A program made the translations under genes and the position numbers. Shown in pieces: positions 1-9,261 of a stretch of DNA of 32,413 nt. The notes under the pieces are model-generated. The model worked only from the letters and a program-made list of their open reading frames with translations, searched no databases and was not told the origin of the DNA. Source of the DNA: Comamonadaceae bacterium (GTDB lineage Bacteria; Pseudomonadota; Gammaproteobacteria; Burkholderiales; Burkholderiaceae_C); NCBI GenBank assembly GCA_008080595.1, contig VIKI01000068.1, positions 1 to 32,413 of the forward strand. Reading direction: 5' to 3'. How positions within the stretch are numbered: the stretch's first letter is position 1; every line of letters starts with the position of its first letter.

Positions 1-1951
1 AAAGCGGGTGACACCGCAGGCCGCATTGCTGCGGCACACAAGCCGGAAAGTGTCTCACTGGATCAAATGCTGGTGGCCATGTTGCGAACCAACCCGGATG
101 CTTTTATTGGCGACAACATCAATCGCATCAAAACGGGTGCAGTGATCGCATTGCCCACCGAGGAACAAGCCAGCAGCACATCTACGGAACAAGCCAAACA
201 AATCATCTTTGCACAAAGTCGCGATTTCAATGCATTCAGGCAGCAACTGGCAGATCACGTCCCCACCACGTCGACCAAGCCTTCTGCGCGTACAGCCAGC
301 GGCAAGATAGAAGCCAACGTCAAAGAAAGTAAACCCAAAGCTACAACCCCGGACAAACTCACAGGTCACCACCAAGTCGGCTGAAGATCAACTGGCCAAT
401 ACCAAGAACGATCAAGCCATCGCCAATCGCAAAGCAGAACTTGCCAAAAACATTCAGGATCTGGACAAGCTTGCTGCCAGCTCAAAAACTGCAACCCAGC
501 CTACCGTACCAGCCAGCAGCCCGACTCCCGCCCTGACCCTACCCGGCCCTGCTGCGGCAACATCTCAACCCACGCCAGCGGCTGCCCCCGAGTCACCAGC
601 GTCGATGCCTGGACAAGCAGCTCCTGCGGCAAGCGCATCAGTTGCAGCAGCTTCAGCGGCCTCTGCACCACAGAAACCCGCGCCCAAACCCGTGCCTGTG
701 CCAGAGCCTGTCGCTGAACCGAGCCTGATTGACTCGCTACTTGAAAACCCCATGCTGCCTTTGGGTGCTGGTGGTTTGATTGCCTTGCTGGCAGGTTTGG
801 GGTTTTACAAGGTTCGGCAGCGCAAAAAAGCGGCTGATCTGGACAGCTCGTTCCTTGAAAGCCGTTTGAACCCAGAGTCTTTCTTTGGTGAAAGTGGTGG
901 CCAAAACATTGACACCAATGACAATCCTGTCACGGGCTCATCCATGATTTATTCGCCCAGCCAGCTTGATGCGGTGGACGATGTGGACCCCGTCGCTGAA
1001 GCCGACGTGTATCTGGCTTATGGCCGTGATCTGCAAGCCGAAGAAATCCTGAAAGATGCCCAGCGCAATAACCCCAACCGACTGGCCATCCATCACAAAC
1101 TGCTTGAAATCTATGCCAAACGGGCCGATACCAAGGCCTTTGAAGCCATTGCAACCCTGGCCTTCAATCTGACCAATGGCACAGGGGCGGATTGGGAACA
1201 AGTCTGCGAAAAAGGCTTGTCCATCGATCCTGACAACGCACTGTATCTGCCTGGTGGACAACCCCATGCTGTCGCCAACGCCAACACAAGTCCAATGGAT
1301 ATCGATGCCACCGGCTCCCTATCCCATACAGGCGCGGACGAAATCCAAGCCGAGTTTCAGCCATCCACCACCGACCTTGACTTGGATTTGGACTTCTCTA
1401 TCGATGAGTCCATCCCTGAGCCCAGCATCTCCTTGCCAACCCTGCCGGAGCCAGCTGAGCCCCCAGCAAGCCCGCAAGACGGCGCCATCGACTTCAGCAT
1501 CGATCCGCTGCCCTCACTGTCAATGGAACCGCTGTCGTTTGAGGTGCCTGAACCTGTTCCAGCACCCAGTGCACCTGATGAGCTAATGCCGATGGACAAC
1601 AGTCTGGATTTCTCAATTCCTGAGCCTCCAGCGCCCTCCGTACCCGATGCGTTTGACAAAACCCAAACACTGACCGAAACCCCAGCCCCCGATGTGCCCA
1701 GCCAAGCCGATGCTGGCATGCTGGAATTTGATCTGGGCTCACTGTCACTGGACTTGGGTGAGGAGCCCATTACCGAATCTGGTGCACTGCCCAACGCCAT
1801 CGAAAACCCGCTTGAAACCAAATTGGCATTGGCCGAAGAATTCAAAGCCATTGGGGATGACGACGGTGCACGTGCCCTGATTGAAGAAGTGATTGCCGAA
1901 GCCGCTGGCGACATCAAGGCCAAAGCGCAACGCGCACTCAAACAACTCTGA
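1..1951 (+). pseudogene. fimV: FimV family peptidoglycan-binding protein, 5' partial, frameshifted
   Basis: FimV/HubP proteins are inner-membrane polarity and pilus-assembly factors with a periplasmic LysM half and a cytoplasmic TPR half. The window opens inside the gene. Frame 1 reads KAGDTAGRIAAAHKPESVSL and on to PDKL, the conserved N-terminal FimV region, then hits TGA at 382. From about 359 frame 2 continues with SAEDQLANTKND, a Pro/Ala-rich linker, a membrane segment near 750-810 (MLPLGAGGLIALLAGLGFY) followed by basic residues, TPR-like repeats at about 985-1250, an acidic Ser/Pro-rich stretch, and the FimV C-terminal domain (NPLETKLALAEEFKAIGDDD) before TGA. The frame change lies at about 355-365 and needs one extra base or a loss of 3n+2 bases. 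A start codon at 605 could give only the C-terminal half. The family call is firm. Whether the break is real or an error is unknown. Confidence 0.85.
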
Positions 1952-1960
1952 CCCCTACGG

Positions 1961-2767
1961 ATGGCGCAAGAGACGCAAGACCGCGTGCGACTGGCGCTGG
2001 GCATCAGCTACCAAGGGGGCCACTACCAAGGCTGGCAAAGCCAATCGTCCGGGCAAACGGTGCAAGACCAGCTTGAAAAAGCCCTGAGCCAATTTGCCAA
2101 CCACCGCGTCTCTACCCTGTGCGCCGGGCGTACCGATGCCGGGGTGCATGGCCTGATGCAGGTGGTGCACTTTGACACCCCGGTGAATCGCCCCGAGGCC
2201 TCCTGGGTGCGCGGCCCCAACGCCTTGCTGCCGCGCGACATCGCCGTGCAATGGGCTCGGCATGTCCCGGCGGAATTCCACTGCCGTGCCAGCGCCCTGT
2301 CGCGCTGCTACGCCTACAGCCTGCTGGAATCCCCGGTGCGCCCCAGCGTGGAACATGGCCGGGTCGGCTGGGTGCACCGCCCTCTGAACCTTGAACGCAT
2401 GCAACAAGCTGCTGCCCTGCTGCTGGGTGAACACGATTTCACCTCGTTTCGCGCCAGCGCCTGCCAGGCCTTGTCACCGGTCAAACACCTGATGCGCATC
2501 GACATCAGCCGCCGTGGCGCTTACTGGCGCTTTGAATTTGAAGCCAATGCGTTTTTGCACCACATGATCCGCAACCTGATGGGCTGCCTGCTGCTCATTG
2601 GCGACCAGCGCCGCCCGCCGGAGTGGATCAGTGAGGTGCTGGCAGCACGCGACCGCGACGACGCCGCCCCCACGTTTTCGCCTGACGGACTGTATTTTTT
2701 AGGCCCGCGCTACGCCCCGCATTGGGGCTTGCCTGAACGCACCCCACTTTTTGACCTGCTGCCATGA
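1961..2767 (+). CDS. truA: tRNA pseudouridine(38-40) synthase TruA
   Basis: TruA converts uridines 38, 39 and 40 of the tRNA anticodon stem-loop to pseudouridine in the cytoplasm. The 268-residue product has the usual family length and an intact catalytic motif AGRTDAGVHG, with the nucleophilic Asp at residue 59. The second TruA half is also present (FRASACQALSPVKHL and the NAFLHHMIRNLMG motif). The ATG lies 9 bases after the fimV stop. The stop overlaps the trpF ATG as ATGA, so translation of trpF is probably coupled to it. The fimV-truA-trpF order is common in Burkholderiales. Confidence 0.97.
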   Translation: MAQETQDRVRLALGISYQGGHYQGWQSQSSGQTVQDQLEKALSQFANHRVSTLCAGRTDAGVHGLMQVVHFDTPVNRPEASWVRGPNALLPRDIAVQWARHVPAEFHCRASALSRCYAYSLLESPVRPSVEHGRVGWVHRPLNLERMQQAAALLLGEHDFTSFRASACQALSPVKHLMRIDISRRGAYWRFEFEANAFLHHMIRNLMGCLLLIGDQRRPPEWISEVLAARDRDDAAPTFSPDGLYFLGPRYAPHWGLPERTPLFDLLP

Positions 2768-3495
2768 CCCACCTGCCCACCACAAGCACACCCGGTTTGC
2801 TGCGTACCCGCATCAAAATCTGCGGCCTGACCCGCGAATCTGATGTGGATGCCGCCGTCGCTGCCGGGGTTGATGCGATTGGTTTTGTGCTGTACGCCAA
2901 AAGCCCACGCCATGTGTCGGCCCAACGCGCCGCCGAATTGGCCCGCAGACTTCCCCCCTTTGTCACCCCGGTGCTGCTCTTCGTCAATGAAGACACTACA
3001 AAAATTATAGCTGCTTGCGCAGATGTATCGGGGGCTATCGCCCAATTTCATGGTGATGAATCGCCGGCGGACTGCTGGGCCGCCAGCGAGCAAGGCCAGC
3101 GCCCCTACTTGCGGGCCGCCCGGATTCCCCTGGGTGAAGCCGGTCGCAGCTTTGATCTCTTAAAATTTGCCCAAGATTATTCACAGGCTCAAGGCCTCCT
3201 GCTCGACGCTCATATTGAAAGCTTCGGGGGTGGCGGGCAAACATTCAATTGGTCACTGCTTCCTCCAAACGTCAACGCTCACCTCGTCTTGAGTGGTGGG
3301 CTGAACGCTGCCAACGTGATCGATGGCATCACGCAGGTACGCCCACGCTGTAAATCGCTCAGCGTCGATATCAGCTCCGGTGTCGAAGTGCCCGGCCAAA
3401 AAGGCATCAAAGACCCGACCAAAATTCGTGAGTTTGTGACTGCCGTTCGTCTGGCAGACCAATTTTTAAGTGACAAATCAGCCTCTAGCCCTTGA
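2764..3495 (+). CDS. trpF: Phosphoribosylanthranilate isomerase TrpF
   Basis: TrpF performs the Amadori rearrangement of N-(5-phosphoribosyl)anthranilate to CdRP, the third step of tryptophan synthesis. The 243-residue product has the catalytic Cys20 in KICGLTRESD, the catalytic Asp148 in LLLDAHIESFGGGG, and the C-terminal phosphate-binding segment DISSGVEVPGQKGIKD. It starts with ATG overlapping the truA stop. Residues about 78-91 (TTKIIAACADVSGA) are encoded by DNA resembling a dispersed repeat, without lengthening the protein. The last codons and the stop (KSASSP) come from a second copy that fills the gap to trpB. Codons from about 3160 to 3300 look less GC-rich than in the flanking genes. 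The gene appears functional. Confidence 0.96.
   Translation: MTHLPTTSTPGLLRTRIKICGLTRESDVDAAVAAGVDAIGFVLYAKSPRHVSAQRAAELARRLPPFVTPVLLFVNEDTTKIIAACADVSGAIAQFHGDESPADCWAASEQGQRPYLRAARIPLGEAGRSFDLLKFAQDYSQAQGLLLDAHIESFGGGGQTFNWSLLPPNVNAHLVLSGGLNAANVIDGITQVRPRCKSLSVDISSGVEVPGQKGIKDPTKIREFVTAVRLADQFLSDKSASSP
2995..3043 (+). repeat. Dispersed repeat copy 1, inside trpF
   Basis: The core ATAGCTGCTTGCGC at 3007-3020 is followed by a degenerate second half ending GGGGGCTATCGCC. It matches the half-site seen inverted at 3479-3525, 4799-4842 and 21970-22012. It lies in frame within trpF, and the protein keeps the family's length, so the segment either replaced native codons or converged on the repeat. 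Confidence 0.55.
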
Positions 3496-3525
3496 TAAAC
3501 AAGCGAAAGCAGCTATCAAATTTAT
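3479..3525 (-). repeat. Dispersed repeat copy 2, trpF 3' end and trpF-trpB spacer
   Basis: Read on the minus strand it holds GATAGCTGCTTTCGCTTG, then a spacer and GGGCTAGAGGC. On the plus strand it starts with the last trpF codons, supplies the trpF stop TGA at 3493-3495, and ends 7 bases before the trpB ATG. The two halves can pair imperfectly (AAGCRAAAGCAGCT against the CTAGCCCTTG side). I see no other ribosome-binding site for trpB in this spacer. Confidence 0.7.
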
Positions 3526-3531
3526 ACCATC

Positions 3532-4857
3532 ATGTTTGACTACCAACAACCCGACCCACGCGGTCACTTCGGCATCTACGGTGGCAGTTTTGCCTCTGAG
3601 ACCCTGACCCACGCCATCAACGAGCTCAAAGCCGCTTACGCCAAATACCAGTTTGACCCCGAGTTCATCGCCGAATTCGAATCCGAACTGGCCCACTTTG
3701 TCGGCCGCCCCTCCCCCATCTACCATGCGGCCCGCATGAGCCGCGAGATGGGTGGGGCACAAATCTTCCTCAAACGCGAAGACCTGAACCACACCGGGGC
3801 CCACAAGATCAACAACACCATTGGTCAGGCCATGCTGGCCAAGCGCATGGGCAAACCGCGCGTGATTGCCGAAACCGGGGCCGGCCAGCACGGTGTGGCC
3901 ACCGCCACCATCTGTGCCCGCTACGGGCTTGAATGTGTGGTCTACATGGGCAGTGAAGATGTCAAGCGCCAAAGCCCGAATGTCTACCGCATGAAGCTGC
4001 TCGGGGCCACCGTGGTGCCCGTCACCAGCGGCAGCCGCACCCTGAAAGATGCGCTCAACGAAGCCATGCGCGACTGGGTCGCCAACGTGGACAACACCTT
4101 CTACATCATCGGTACCGTGGCCGGGCCTCACCCCTACCCGATGATGGTGCGCGATTTCCAGAGCGTGATCGGCAAGGAATGCCTGGTGCAAATGCCCGAG
4201 ATGCTCAAAGCCGCCGGTTGCAAAACCGACCAACCTGACGTGGTGGTAGCCTGTGTCGGTGGCGGCTCGAATGCCATGGGCATTTTCTACCCCTACATCC
4301 AGCATGAAACCACCCAACTGATCGGCGTCGAAGCCGCCGGCGAGGGCATGGACAGCGGCAAGCATTCGGCCAGCATCCAGCGCGGCAGCCCCGGCGTGTT
4401 GCACGGCAACCGCACCTATGTGCTGCAAGACGACAACGGCCAGGTCACCGAAACCCACAGCATCAGCGCCGGGTTGGACTACCCCGGTGTTGGCCCCGAG
4501 CACGCTTTTTTGAACGACATTGGCCGCGCCCAATACGTCGGCATCACCGACAAAGAGGCGCTGGAAGCCTTTCACTACCTGTGCCGCACCGAGGGCATCA
4601 TCCCGGCGCTGGAATCCAGCCACGCCGTGGCCTATGCCATGCAACTGGCCAAAACCATGCGGCCCGACCAGTCCATTCTGGTCAACCTGTCCGGCCGGGG
4701 CGACAAAGACATTGGCACGGTGGCCGACCTGTCCAAGGCCGATTTCTTCTGCCGCCCCAGCTGCCAGGGTCAATCGGTCAAAGGTGATGGTCAAAATGTG
4801 CCTGTAGCGCTTATTAAACCAGCGCAAGCAGCTACTATTTCAGGAGCAAACCAATGA
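3532..4857 (+). CDS. trpB: Tryptophan synthase beta chain TrpB with repeat-derived tail
   Basis: TrpB is the PLP enzyme that condenses indole with serine in the last step of tryptophan synthesis, in an alpha2-beta2 complex with TrpA. The 441-residue product carries the PLP lysine Lys92 in [10 protein letters not shown], the phosphate-binding GGGSNAMG and the C-terminal ESSHAVAYA. The usual end of the family (RPS..G..VKG) is reached near residue 417. A further 20 or so residues (ending [14 protein letters not shown]) are encoded by dispersed repeat copy 3, so the tail looks acquired. The stop overlaps the trpA ATG as ATGA. The enzyme itself looks intact, and TrpB can use free indole without TrpA. 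Confidence 0.97.
   Translation: MFDYQQPDPRGHFGIYGGSFASETLTHAINELKAAYAKYQFDPEFIAEFESELAHFVGRPSPIYHAARMSREMGGAQIFLKREDLNHTGAHKINNTIGQAMLAKRMGKPRVIAETGAGQHGVATATICARYGLECVVYMGSEDVKRQSPNVYRMKLLGATVVPVTSGSRTLKDALNEAMRDWVANVDNTFYIIGTVAGPHPYPMMVRDFQSVIGKECLVQMPEMLKAAGCKTDQPDVVVACVGGGSNAMGIFYPYIQHETTQLIGVEAAGEGMDSGKHSASIQRGSPGVLHGNRTYVLQDDNGQVTETHSISAGLDYPGVGPEHAFLNDIGRAQYVGITDKEALEAFHYLCRTEGIIPALESSHAVAYAMQLAKTMRPDQSILVNLSGRGDKDIGTVADLSKADFFCRPSCQGQSVKGDGQNVPVALIKPAQAATISGANQ
4799..4842 (-). repeat. Dispersed repeat copy 3, encoding the TrpB C-terminal tail
   Basis: On the minus strand it reads TAGTAGCTGCTTGCGC, a short spacer, then AAGCGCTACAGGC, close to copies 2 and 5. The plus-strand reading frame stays open through it and encodes [13 protein letters not shown] at the end of TrpB. 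Confidence 0.7.
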
Positions 4858-5650
4858 GCCGCATTGCTGCTACTTTTAGCCAACTGAAAACCCAGGGCCG
4901 CAAGGCGCTGATTCCGTTTGTTACTGCGGGCTTCCCGTTTGCCGACATCACGCCCGAGCTGATGCATGCCTTGGCGGCCGGTGGTGCATCCAGAAAGCGG
5001 GTGACAAGGCCTTGTCGTTTGGCATCGGCTTGACCCAGGTGCTGGACATGGTGCGCGTGTTTCGCCAGCAAAACCAGACCACCCCGGTGGTGCTGATGGG
5101 CTACGCCAACCCGGTAGAACGTTACAACCAGGTTCACGCCGCTTCAAAAACAGAAGCTGCTCAGGCAAGCAGCACAAGCGCTACCAGCCCATTTGTTCGT
5201 GATGCCGCAGCAGCCGGGGTGGATGGCGTGCTGGTGGTGGACTACCCGCCGGAAGAGTGCGAAGACTTCGCCGCCGAGCTGAAAGCCCATGGCCTGGATT
5301 TGATCTTCTTGTTAGCACCCACTTCCACCGATGAGCGCATGCAGCAAGTGGCTCGAATCGCCAGCGGCTACGTGTACTACGTGTCGCTCAAAGGGGTCAC
5401 CGGCTCGGGTGCGCTCGACACCGGTGCGGTGGAGGCCATGCTGCCACGCATCCGCGCCCATGTGCAGTGTCCGGTGGGCGTGGGTTTTGGCATTCGCGAT
5501 GCCGCCACCGCCAAGGCGATTGGCCGGGTGGCCGATGCGGTGGTGATCGGCAGCAAAATCATTCAACTGATTGACAGCCAGCCGCGCGACCAGGTATCGG
5601 CCACGGCACAAACCTTCCTGCGTGAAATCCGCACCGCATTGGATTCATAA
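4854..5650 (+). pseudogene. trpA: Tryptophan synthase alpha chain, 55-nt internal deletion
   Basis: TrpA cleaves indole-3-glycerol phosphate to indole for TrpB. The ATG at 4854 opens a normal N-terminus ([20 protein letters not shown] through [10 protein letters not shown], residue 45), then the frame runs into TGA at 5031-5033. From 4988 the frame beginning ATC CAG AAA continues normal TrpA ([14 protein letters not shown]) to TAA at 5650. The family has 18 residues between these points (D46 to V63), including catalytic Glu49 and Asp60, so about 55 nt are missing at the 4987/4988 junction. The 3' part could only start from TTG at 5012 and would lack the catalytic acids. A repeat-derived insert of about 16 residues ([18 protein letters not shown]) follows NPVERYNQV. 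No TrpA activity is expected from this copy. Confidence 0.93.
5141..5189 (+). repeat. Dispersed repeat copy 4, in-frame inside trpA
   Basis: The segment reads GAAGCTGCTCAGGCAAGC, then AGCACAAGCGCTACCAGCC. It is a variant of the repeat seen in the other trp genes. It adds about 16 residues between VERYNQVH and [10 protein letters not shown], which are nearly adjacent in ordinary TrpA proteins, in a loop before the strand carrying [12 protein letters not shown]. Confidence 0.6.
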
Positions 5651-5669
5651 TCCGCCGTTGAAACTTTTC

Positions 5670-5703
5670 GGGGCAGCGCGCAGCAACTGCGGCCTTCTGC
5701 CCC
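5670..5703 (+). terminator. Hairpin between trpA and accD
   Basis: GGGGCAG at 5670-5676 pairs with CTGCCCC at 5697-5703, and the loop contains a second stem CGCAG-CAA-CTGCG. There is no following T-run, so it may be an RNA-processing or attenuating structure rather than a full Rho-independent terminator. The accD ribosome-binding site AGGAG follows closely. Confidence 0.45.
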
Positions 5704-5722
5704 GCCCCCTTAGGAGAAAAGC

Positions 5723-6595
5723 ATGAGTTGGCTTGAAAAACTGCTTCCCCCCAAAATCCAGCAAACCGACCCGAAAGACCGGCGCGCCATCCCTGAAGGC
5801 CTGTGGATCAAATGCCCCAGCTGCGACACCGTGTTGTACAAAGCCGATCTGGAGCAAAACCAGAACGTCTGCCCCAGCTGCAACCACCACCACCGCATTG
5901 GTGCACGCGCCCGGCTGAATGTTTTTCTGGACAACGAAGGCCGTTATGAAATCGGGCAGGAAGTGCTGCCGGTGGATGCCCTCAAGTTCAAAGACAGCCG
6001 CAAATACCCCGAGCGCCTGAAAGAAGCCATGGACAACACTGGCGAGACCGATGCCCTGGTGGTCATGGGTGGCACGGTCATGAACATCGGGCTGGTGGCG
6101 GCCTGCTTTGAATTTGAATTCATGGGTGGCAGCATGGGTTCGGTGGTGGGTGAGCGCTTTGCCCGAGGCGTACAAGCCGCGATTGATCAAAAAGTGCCGT
6201 TTGTCTGCTTCACCGCCACGGGTGGTGCCCGCATGCAGGAAGGCCTGCTGTCACTCATGCAAATGGCCAAAACCAATGCCTCACTGACCCATCTGGCCAA
6301 AAAAGGCTTGCCGTTTATCAGTGTCCTGACCGACCCCACCATGGGTGGTGTGAGCGCCGGGTTTGCCTTTTTGGGCGACGTGGTGATTGCCGAACCCAAA
6401 GCCTTGATTGGTTTTGCCGGCCCGCGGGTGATTGAATCCACCGTGCGCGTGACCCTGCCAGAAGGTTTTCAGCGCGCTGAATTCCTGCAAACCAAAGGCG
6501 CGGTCGACCTGATCTGCGACCGCCGCGAACTGCGCAAAACCATCGCCAACACCTTGGCCATGCTGACGCGCCAACCCGCTGACGCGGTAGGTTGA
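5723..6595 (+). CDS. accD: Acetyl-CoA carboxylase carboxyltransferase beta subunit AccD
   Basis: AccD pairs with AccA to move the carboxyl group from biotin to acetyl-CoA, making malonyl-CoA for fatty-acid synthesis. The 290-residue product has the N-terminal four-cysteine zinc site (Cys31, Cys34, Cys50, Cys53 in CPSC-x15-CPSC). The carboxyltransferase core is present with [22 protein letters not shown] and the [10 protein letters not shown] oxyanion region. AGGAG lies 8 bases before the ATG. accD following trpA is the usual order in this group. It converges on the chemoreceptor pseudogene with only 2 bases between the stops. Confidence 0.98.
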   Translation: MSWLEKLLPPKIQQTDPKDRRAIPEGLWIKCPSCDTVLYKADLEQNQNVCPSCNHHHRIGARARLNVFLDNEGRYEIGQEVLPVDALKFKDSRKYPERLKEAMDNTGETDALVVMGGTVMNIGLVAACFEFEFMGGSMGSVVGERFARGVQAAIDQKVPFVCFTATGGARMQEGLLSLMQMAKTNASLTHLAKKGLPFISVLTDPTMGGVSAGFAFLGDVVIAEPKALIGFAGPRVIESTVRVTLPEGFQRAEFLQTKGAVDLICDRRELRKTIANTLAMLTRQPADAVG

Positions 6596-6597
6596 GC

Positions 6598-8199
6598 CTA
6601 AAGCTTGAACACCCCCACCATGCGTGTCAGATGCCCGGCCTGCTCCTTGAGCGATTCGGCCGCAGCGGCTGATTCCTCCACCAGCGCGGCGTTTTGCTGC
6701 GTCATGTGATCGAGCTGGCTGACCGCGCGGTTGATCTGGCTGATGCCCTCAGACTGGGCGCTGGAGGTGGATGACATGTCGCCCACGATATGGGAGACGC
6801 GCTGCACCGAGCCCACGATGTCTGTCATCATTTGGCCCGCGTCATTGACCAGGGTGGTGCCGGCCTGCACCCGCTCCACAGACTGGCTGATCAAGGCCTT
6901 GATTTCCCGAGCCGCTGCCGCTGAGCGGCCAGCCAGCTTCACCCGCCACAATCGCAAAACCCCGGCCTTGCTCACCGGCCCGCGCCGCTTCTACTGCCGC
7001 GTTCAGGGCCAGGATGTTGGTCTGGAACGCAATGCCGTCAATGACGCTGGTGATGTCCGCAATCCGCCCTGAACTGCTGGCAATCTGCCCCATGGTGGCC
7101 ACCACCTGCCCCATCACCAAGCCACCTTGTGCGGCCAACTCTGCGGCGGATGCGGCCAGTTGATGGGCGTGCTGGGCGGCTTGCACACTTTGGTGAACCG
7201 TGCCGGTGAGTTCTTCCATGGAACCGGCGGCCTGCTGCAAGTTGGAAGAAGTCCGTTCGGTACGCTGGCTCAAATCCTGGTTGCCCATGGCCACCTCGGC
7301 GCTGGCGGTTTGAATCGAATCGGCCGTGTGCAGAATGCCCCGCACCAGTTGCTGCAAGCGCTGTTGCATGGCATTGACGGCTTCCAGCAGACGCCCGGTT
7401 TCGTCCTGGGCATGCACCTCGATCTTGGAGGTCAGGTCACCCTGTGCAATGCGCTCAGCCACTCGCATGGTGCGCTGGATCGGCAGCTCAACACCGAGCG
7501 CTGCTGGCTGCTGTTGGCTGCAGAGGCCGCCTCTACCGACAAACGCTCCTGCAACTCACCCAACGCTGCCACCTTGCTGCGCCACTGTGTTTCTGCGGCT
7601 TGCACCTGCGTCGTCAAGCTGGCAACGGCTGCCGCGTTGTCACCATCGCTGCCCTGCTGGACGGTCTTGTCAATCAACGGTAGAGCGGTTTGGCTGATGC
7701 TCACCATGTCGTCCAGGGTGCTGCGCTCCTGCTCGGTAGCCTGGGACTTGGCCATAACGGCGATCAGCTCGCGCTGCGTGGTGTCGTAAGCCGCTTTGGC
7801 GGCGGCCACCAGCACCACTTCCTGGTCAATTTTCTGGATGTCGGTGAACAAGGCCACGTTTCGCATGTGCACGGCGAGTTCATTGATGCTGTTCATCAAC
7901 CCCCTGGCCAGCTTGATCTTGACCGCGTTCACTTCGGTGATTTGCCGGAGCTGCGCCGACATGTTTTGCATACCCACCCCACTGACAAGCGCTACCGCCA
8001 GCAGCAGCAACAACACCGTGCCAAAGCCCAGCCCCAGGCGGCGGGCAATCGATGTGTGCGATTGGAGAGGCACAGGTGTCACTTCCCGGCCACCGGGAGT
8101 TGAGTGGATGGGTGCTGCGAGCTCAGGAGTGAAGTCGGCAGCAGGCCGCTGCTGACTTGTTATGAGGGACTTGCGCCAAAGCTGGGGGATCTTGGTCAT
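6598..8199 (-). pseudogene. Methyl-accepting chemotaxis protein, two frame breaks, TM2 lost
   Basis: Chemoreceptors carry ligand signals across the inner membrane to CheA/CheW. Three consecutive frames together cover a receptor. The first (from ATG at 8199) has a long cytoplasmic N-tail, TM1 at residues 57-77 and a four-helix-bundle sensor region. It then reads [11 protein letters not shown] and leaves frame at about 7485. The second begins within HAMP ([20 protein letters not shown]) and includes the signalling tip ([20 protein letters not shown]). The third ([17 protein letters not shown] to GVFKL, TAG at 6598) resumes after a break at about 6934-6944. TM2, expected between the sensor and HAMP, is absent, implying a loss of roughly 55-75 nt (3n+1). 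The second break fits loss of 8 nt from the conserved GEVRKLAGRSA region. The start lies 2 bases after the PhnD-like gene, so the two were one transcript. Confidence 0.85.
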
Positions 8200-8201
8200 G
8201 G

Positions 8202-9212
8202 CTATTGCGGGGATAGTTTGAGTTTCAGTTCCAGGCGTGAACCACGCTCTATCGCCTCTGTGATGCGTGCAAGACGCAGGTCTTTCGAGAGGGTTTTGTC
8301 GTTGTTGATAGCCTGACGGGTCTTGAACATCTCCAGGTCGGCAATCGGCACCAATTGGCGATTGGTCGACGGGCGAAACCGGGACAAACCATTCAGCGTC
8401 AGCAGAATCTGCTTTTCCACCGGGTCTCGGGCGGCAAAACCCGTGACGAATTTCCTGATTTTTTGCTTGAATTCGTCAGACAAACCCACCTTCCACAGCA
8501 GGGGGGACTGGGGAATCAAGGGCGACTCCCAAATCACCTTGAGGTTTTTGGCCAGGTCGGGAAAGTCGCGCTGAAAAAAACCCAGTTCCTCGCTGTTGGC
8601 AGTGGCCACATCCACCGCGCCCTTGGCCACTTTGCTCAGGTTCTGTTGATGGCTGCCCACCTCCACCGACTTGAAGAGGGCTTGCGTGCTGGTCACCCCG
8701 TTTTTCTGGAACGCGAAGTACATCGGCACTAGAAAACCCGAGGTACTTTTGGGGTCGCCGTCGCCAAAGCGCAGCGCTGATGCATGAACGATGACATCGC
8801 TGAGCGTCTTCACCGGTGTGGTGCTTTGCGCCACCAGCAACGACTTGTAGCCCAAGCTGCCATCCTGGGTCACCATCTGGGCAAACACCTCTCCAACCCC
8901 GGCCTCCACCACCTCCAGCGCCGGAGCGTTGCCCATCCAGGCCACGTCAATCTGGCCCGCCTTGAACGCACTGACCAGCTCACCCTGGGCTTCATAGACC
9001 TGAATGTCCGCAGTGGACTCACACGCCGCAGCCAAACGCTCGACAAAGGGCAACCAATTGGCCCGTGTCTGGGCTACGGCCCTGGGGGAAATCAGGCCGA
9101 ACACCAGTCTGGGAATGGCCTTGCGGGCCGACACCGGGGACTCAGCTGCCATCAACCGGTTCCCCCAGCACCCGGCCATGCCCATCAGAAGAAAGCGACG
9201 TTGAAGTGTCAT
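8202..9212 (-). CDS. PhnD-like phosphate/phosphonate-type substrate-binding protein
   Basis: The 336-residue product belongs to the PhnD-like periplasmic binding proteins (PBP2 fold) used for phosphonate, phosphite or other oxyanions. Supporting segments are LVFGLISPRA near the mature N-terminus, the hinge FKAGQIDVAWMGN and the DPKSTSGFLVP signature. The start at 9212 is preceded by AAGGAG about 9 bases upstream, and the frame stays open further up without a comparable site. The leader begins MTLQRRFLLMGMAGCWG. It could be a signal peptide, a Tat-type leader (RRFLL) or a weak lipobox (MAGC). It lies after a permease/ATPase pair and 2 bases before the chemoreceptor, so it may feed a ligand to either. 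The ligand cannot be told from sequence. Confidence 0.85.
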   Translation of the reverse strand: MTLQRRFLLMGMAGCWGNRLMAAESPVSARKAIPRLVFGLISPRAVAQTRANWLPFVERLAAACESTADIQVYEAQGELVSAFKAGQIDVAWMGNAPALEVVEAGVGEVFAQMVTQDGSLGYKSLLVAQSTTPVKTLSDVIVHASALRFGDGDPKSTSGFLVPMYFAFQKNGVTSTQALFKSVEVGSHQQNLSKVAKGAVDVATANSEELGFFQRDFPDLAKNLKVIWESPLIPQSPLLWKVGLSDEFKQKIRKFVTGFAARDPVEKQILLTLNGLSRFRPSTNRQLVPIADLEMFKTRQAINNDKTLSKDLRLARITEAIERGSRLELKLKLSPQ

Positions 9213-9261
9213 AGGTGAAACTCCTTGCACGTGGTGAATGTTTGCCCTTTGGATCAACCCA

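Noticed and set aside
3478-4827. 449-codon open frame antisense to trpB
   Set aside because: It mirrors the codons of trpB, has a His/Gly/Val-rich composition typical of an antisense frame of a GC-rich gene, and lacks a start signal.
5012-5650. A functional short TrpA starting at TTG 5012
   Set aside because: There is no ribosome-binding site, and it would lack the first strand-helix units and both catalytic acids.
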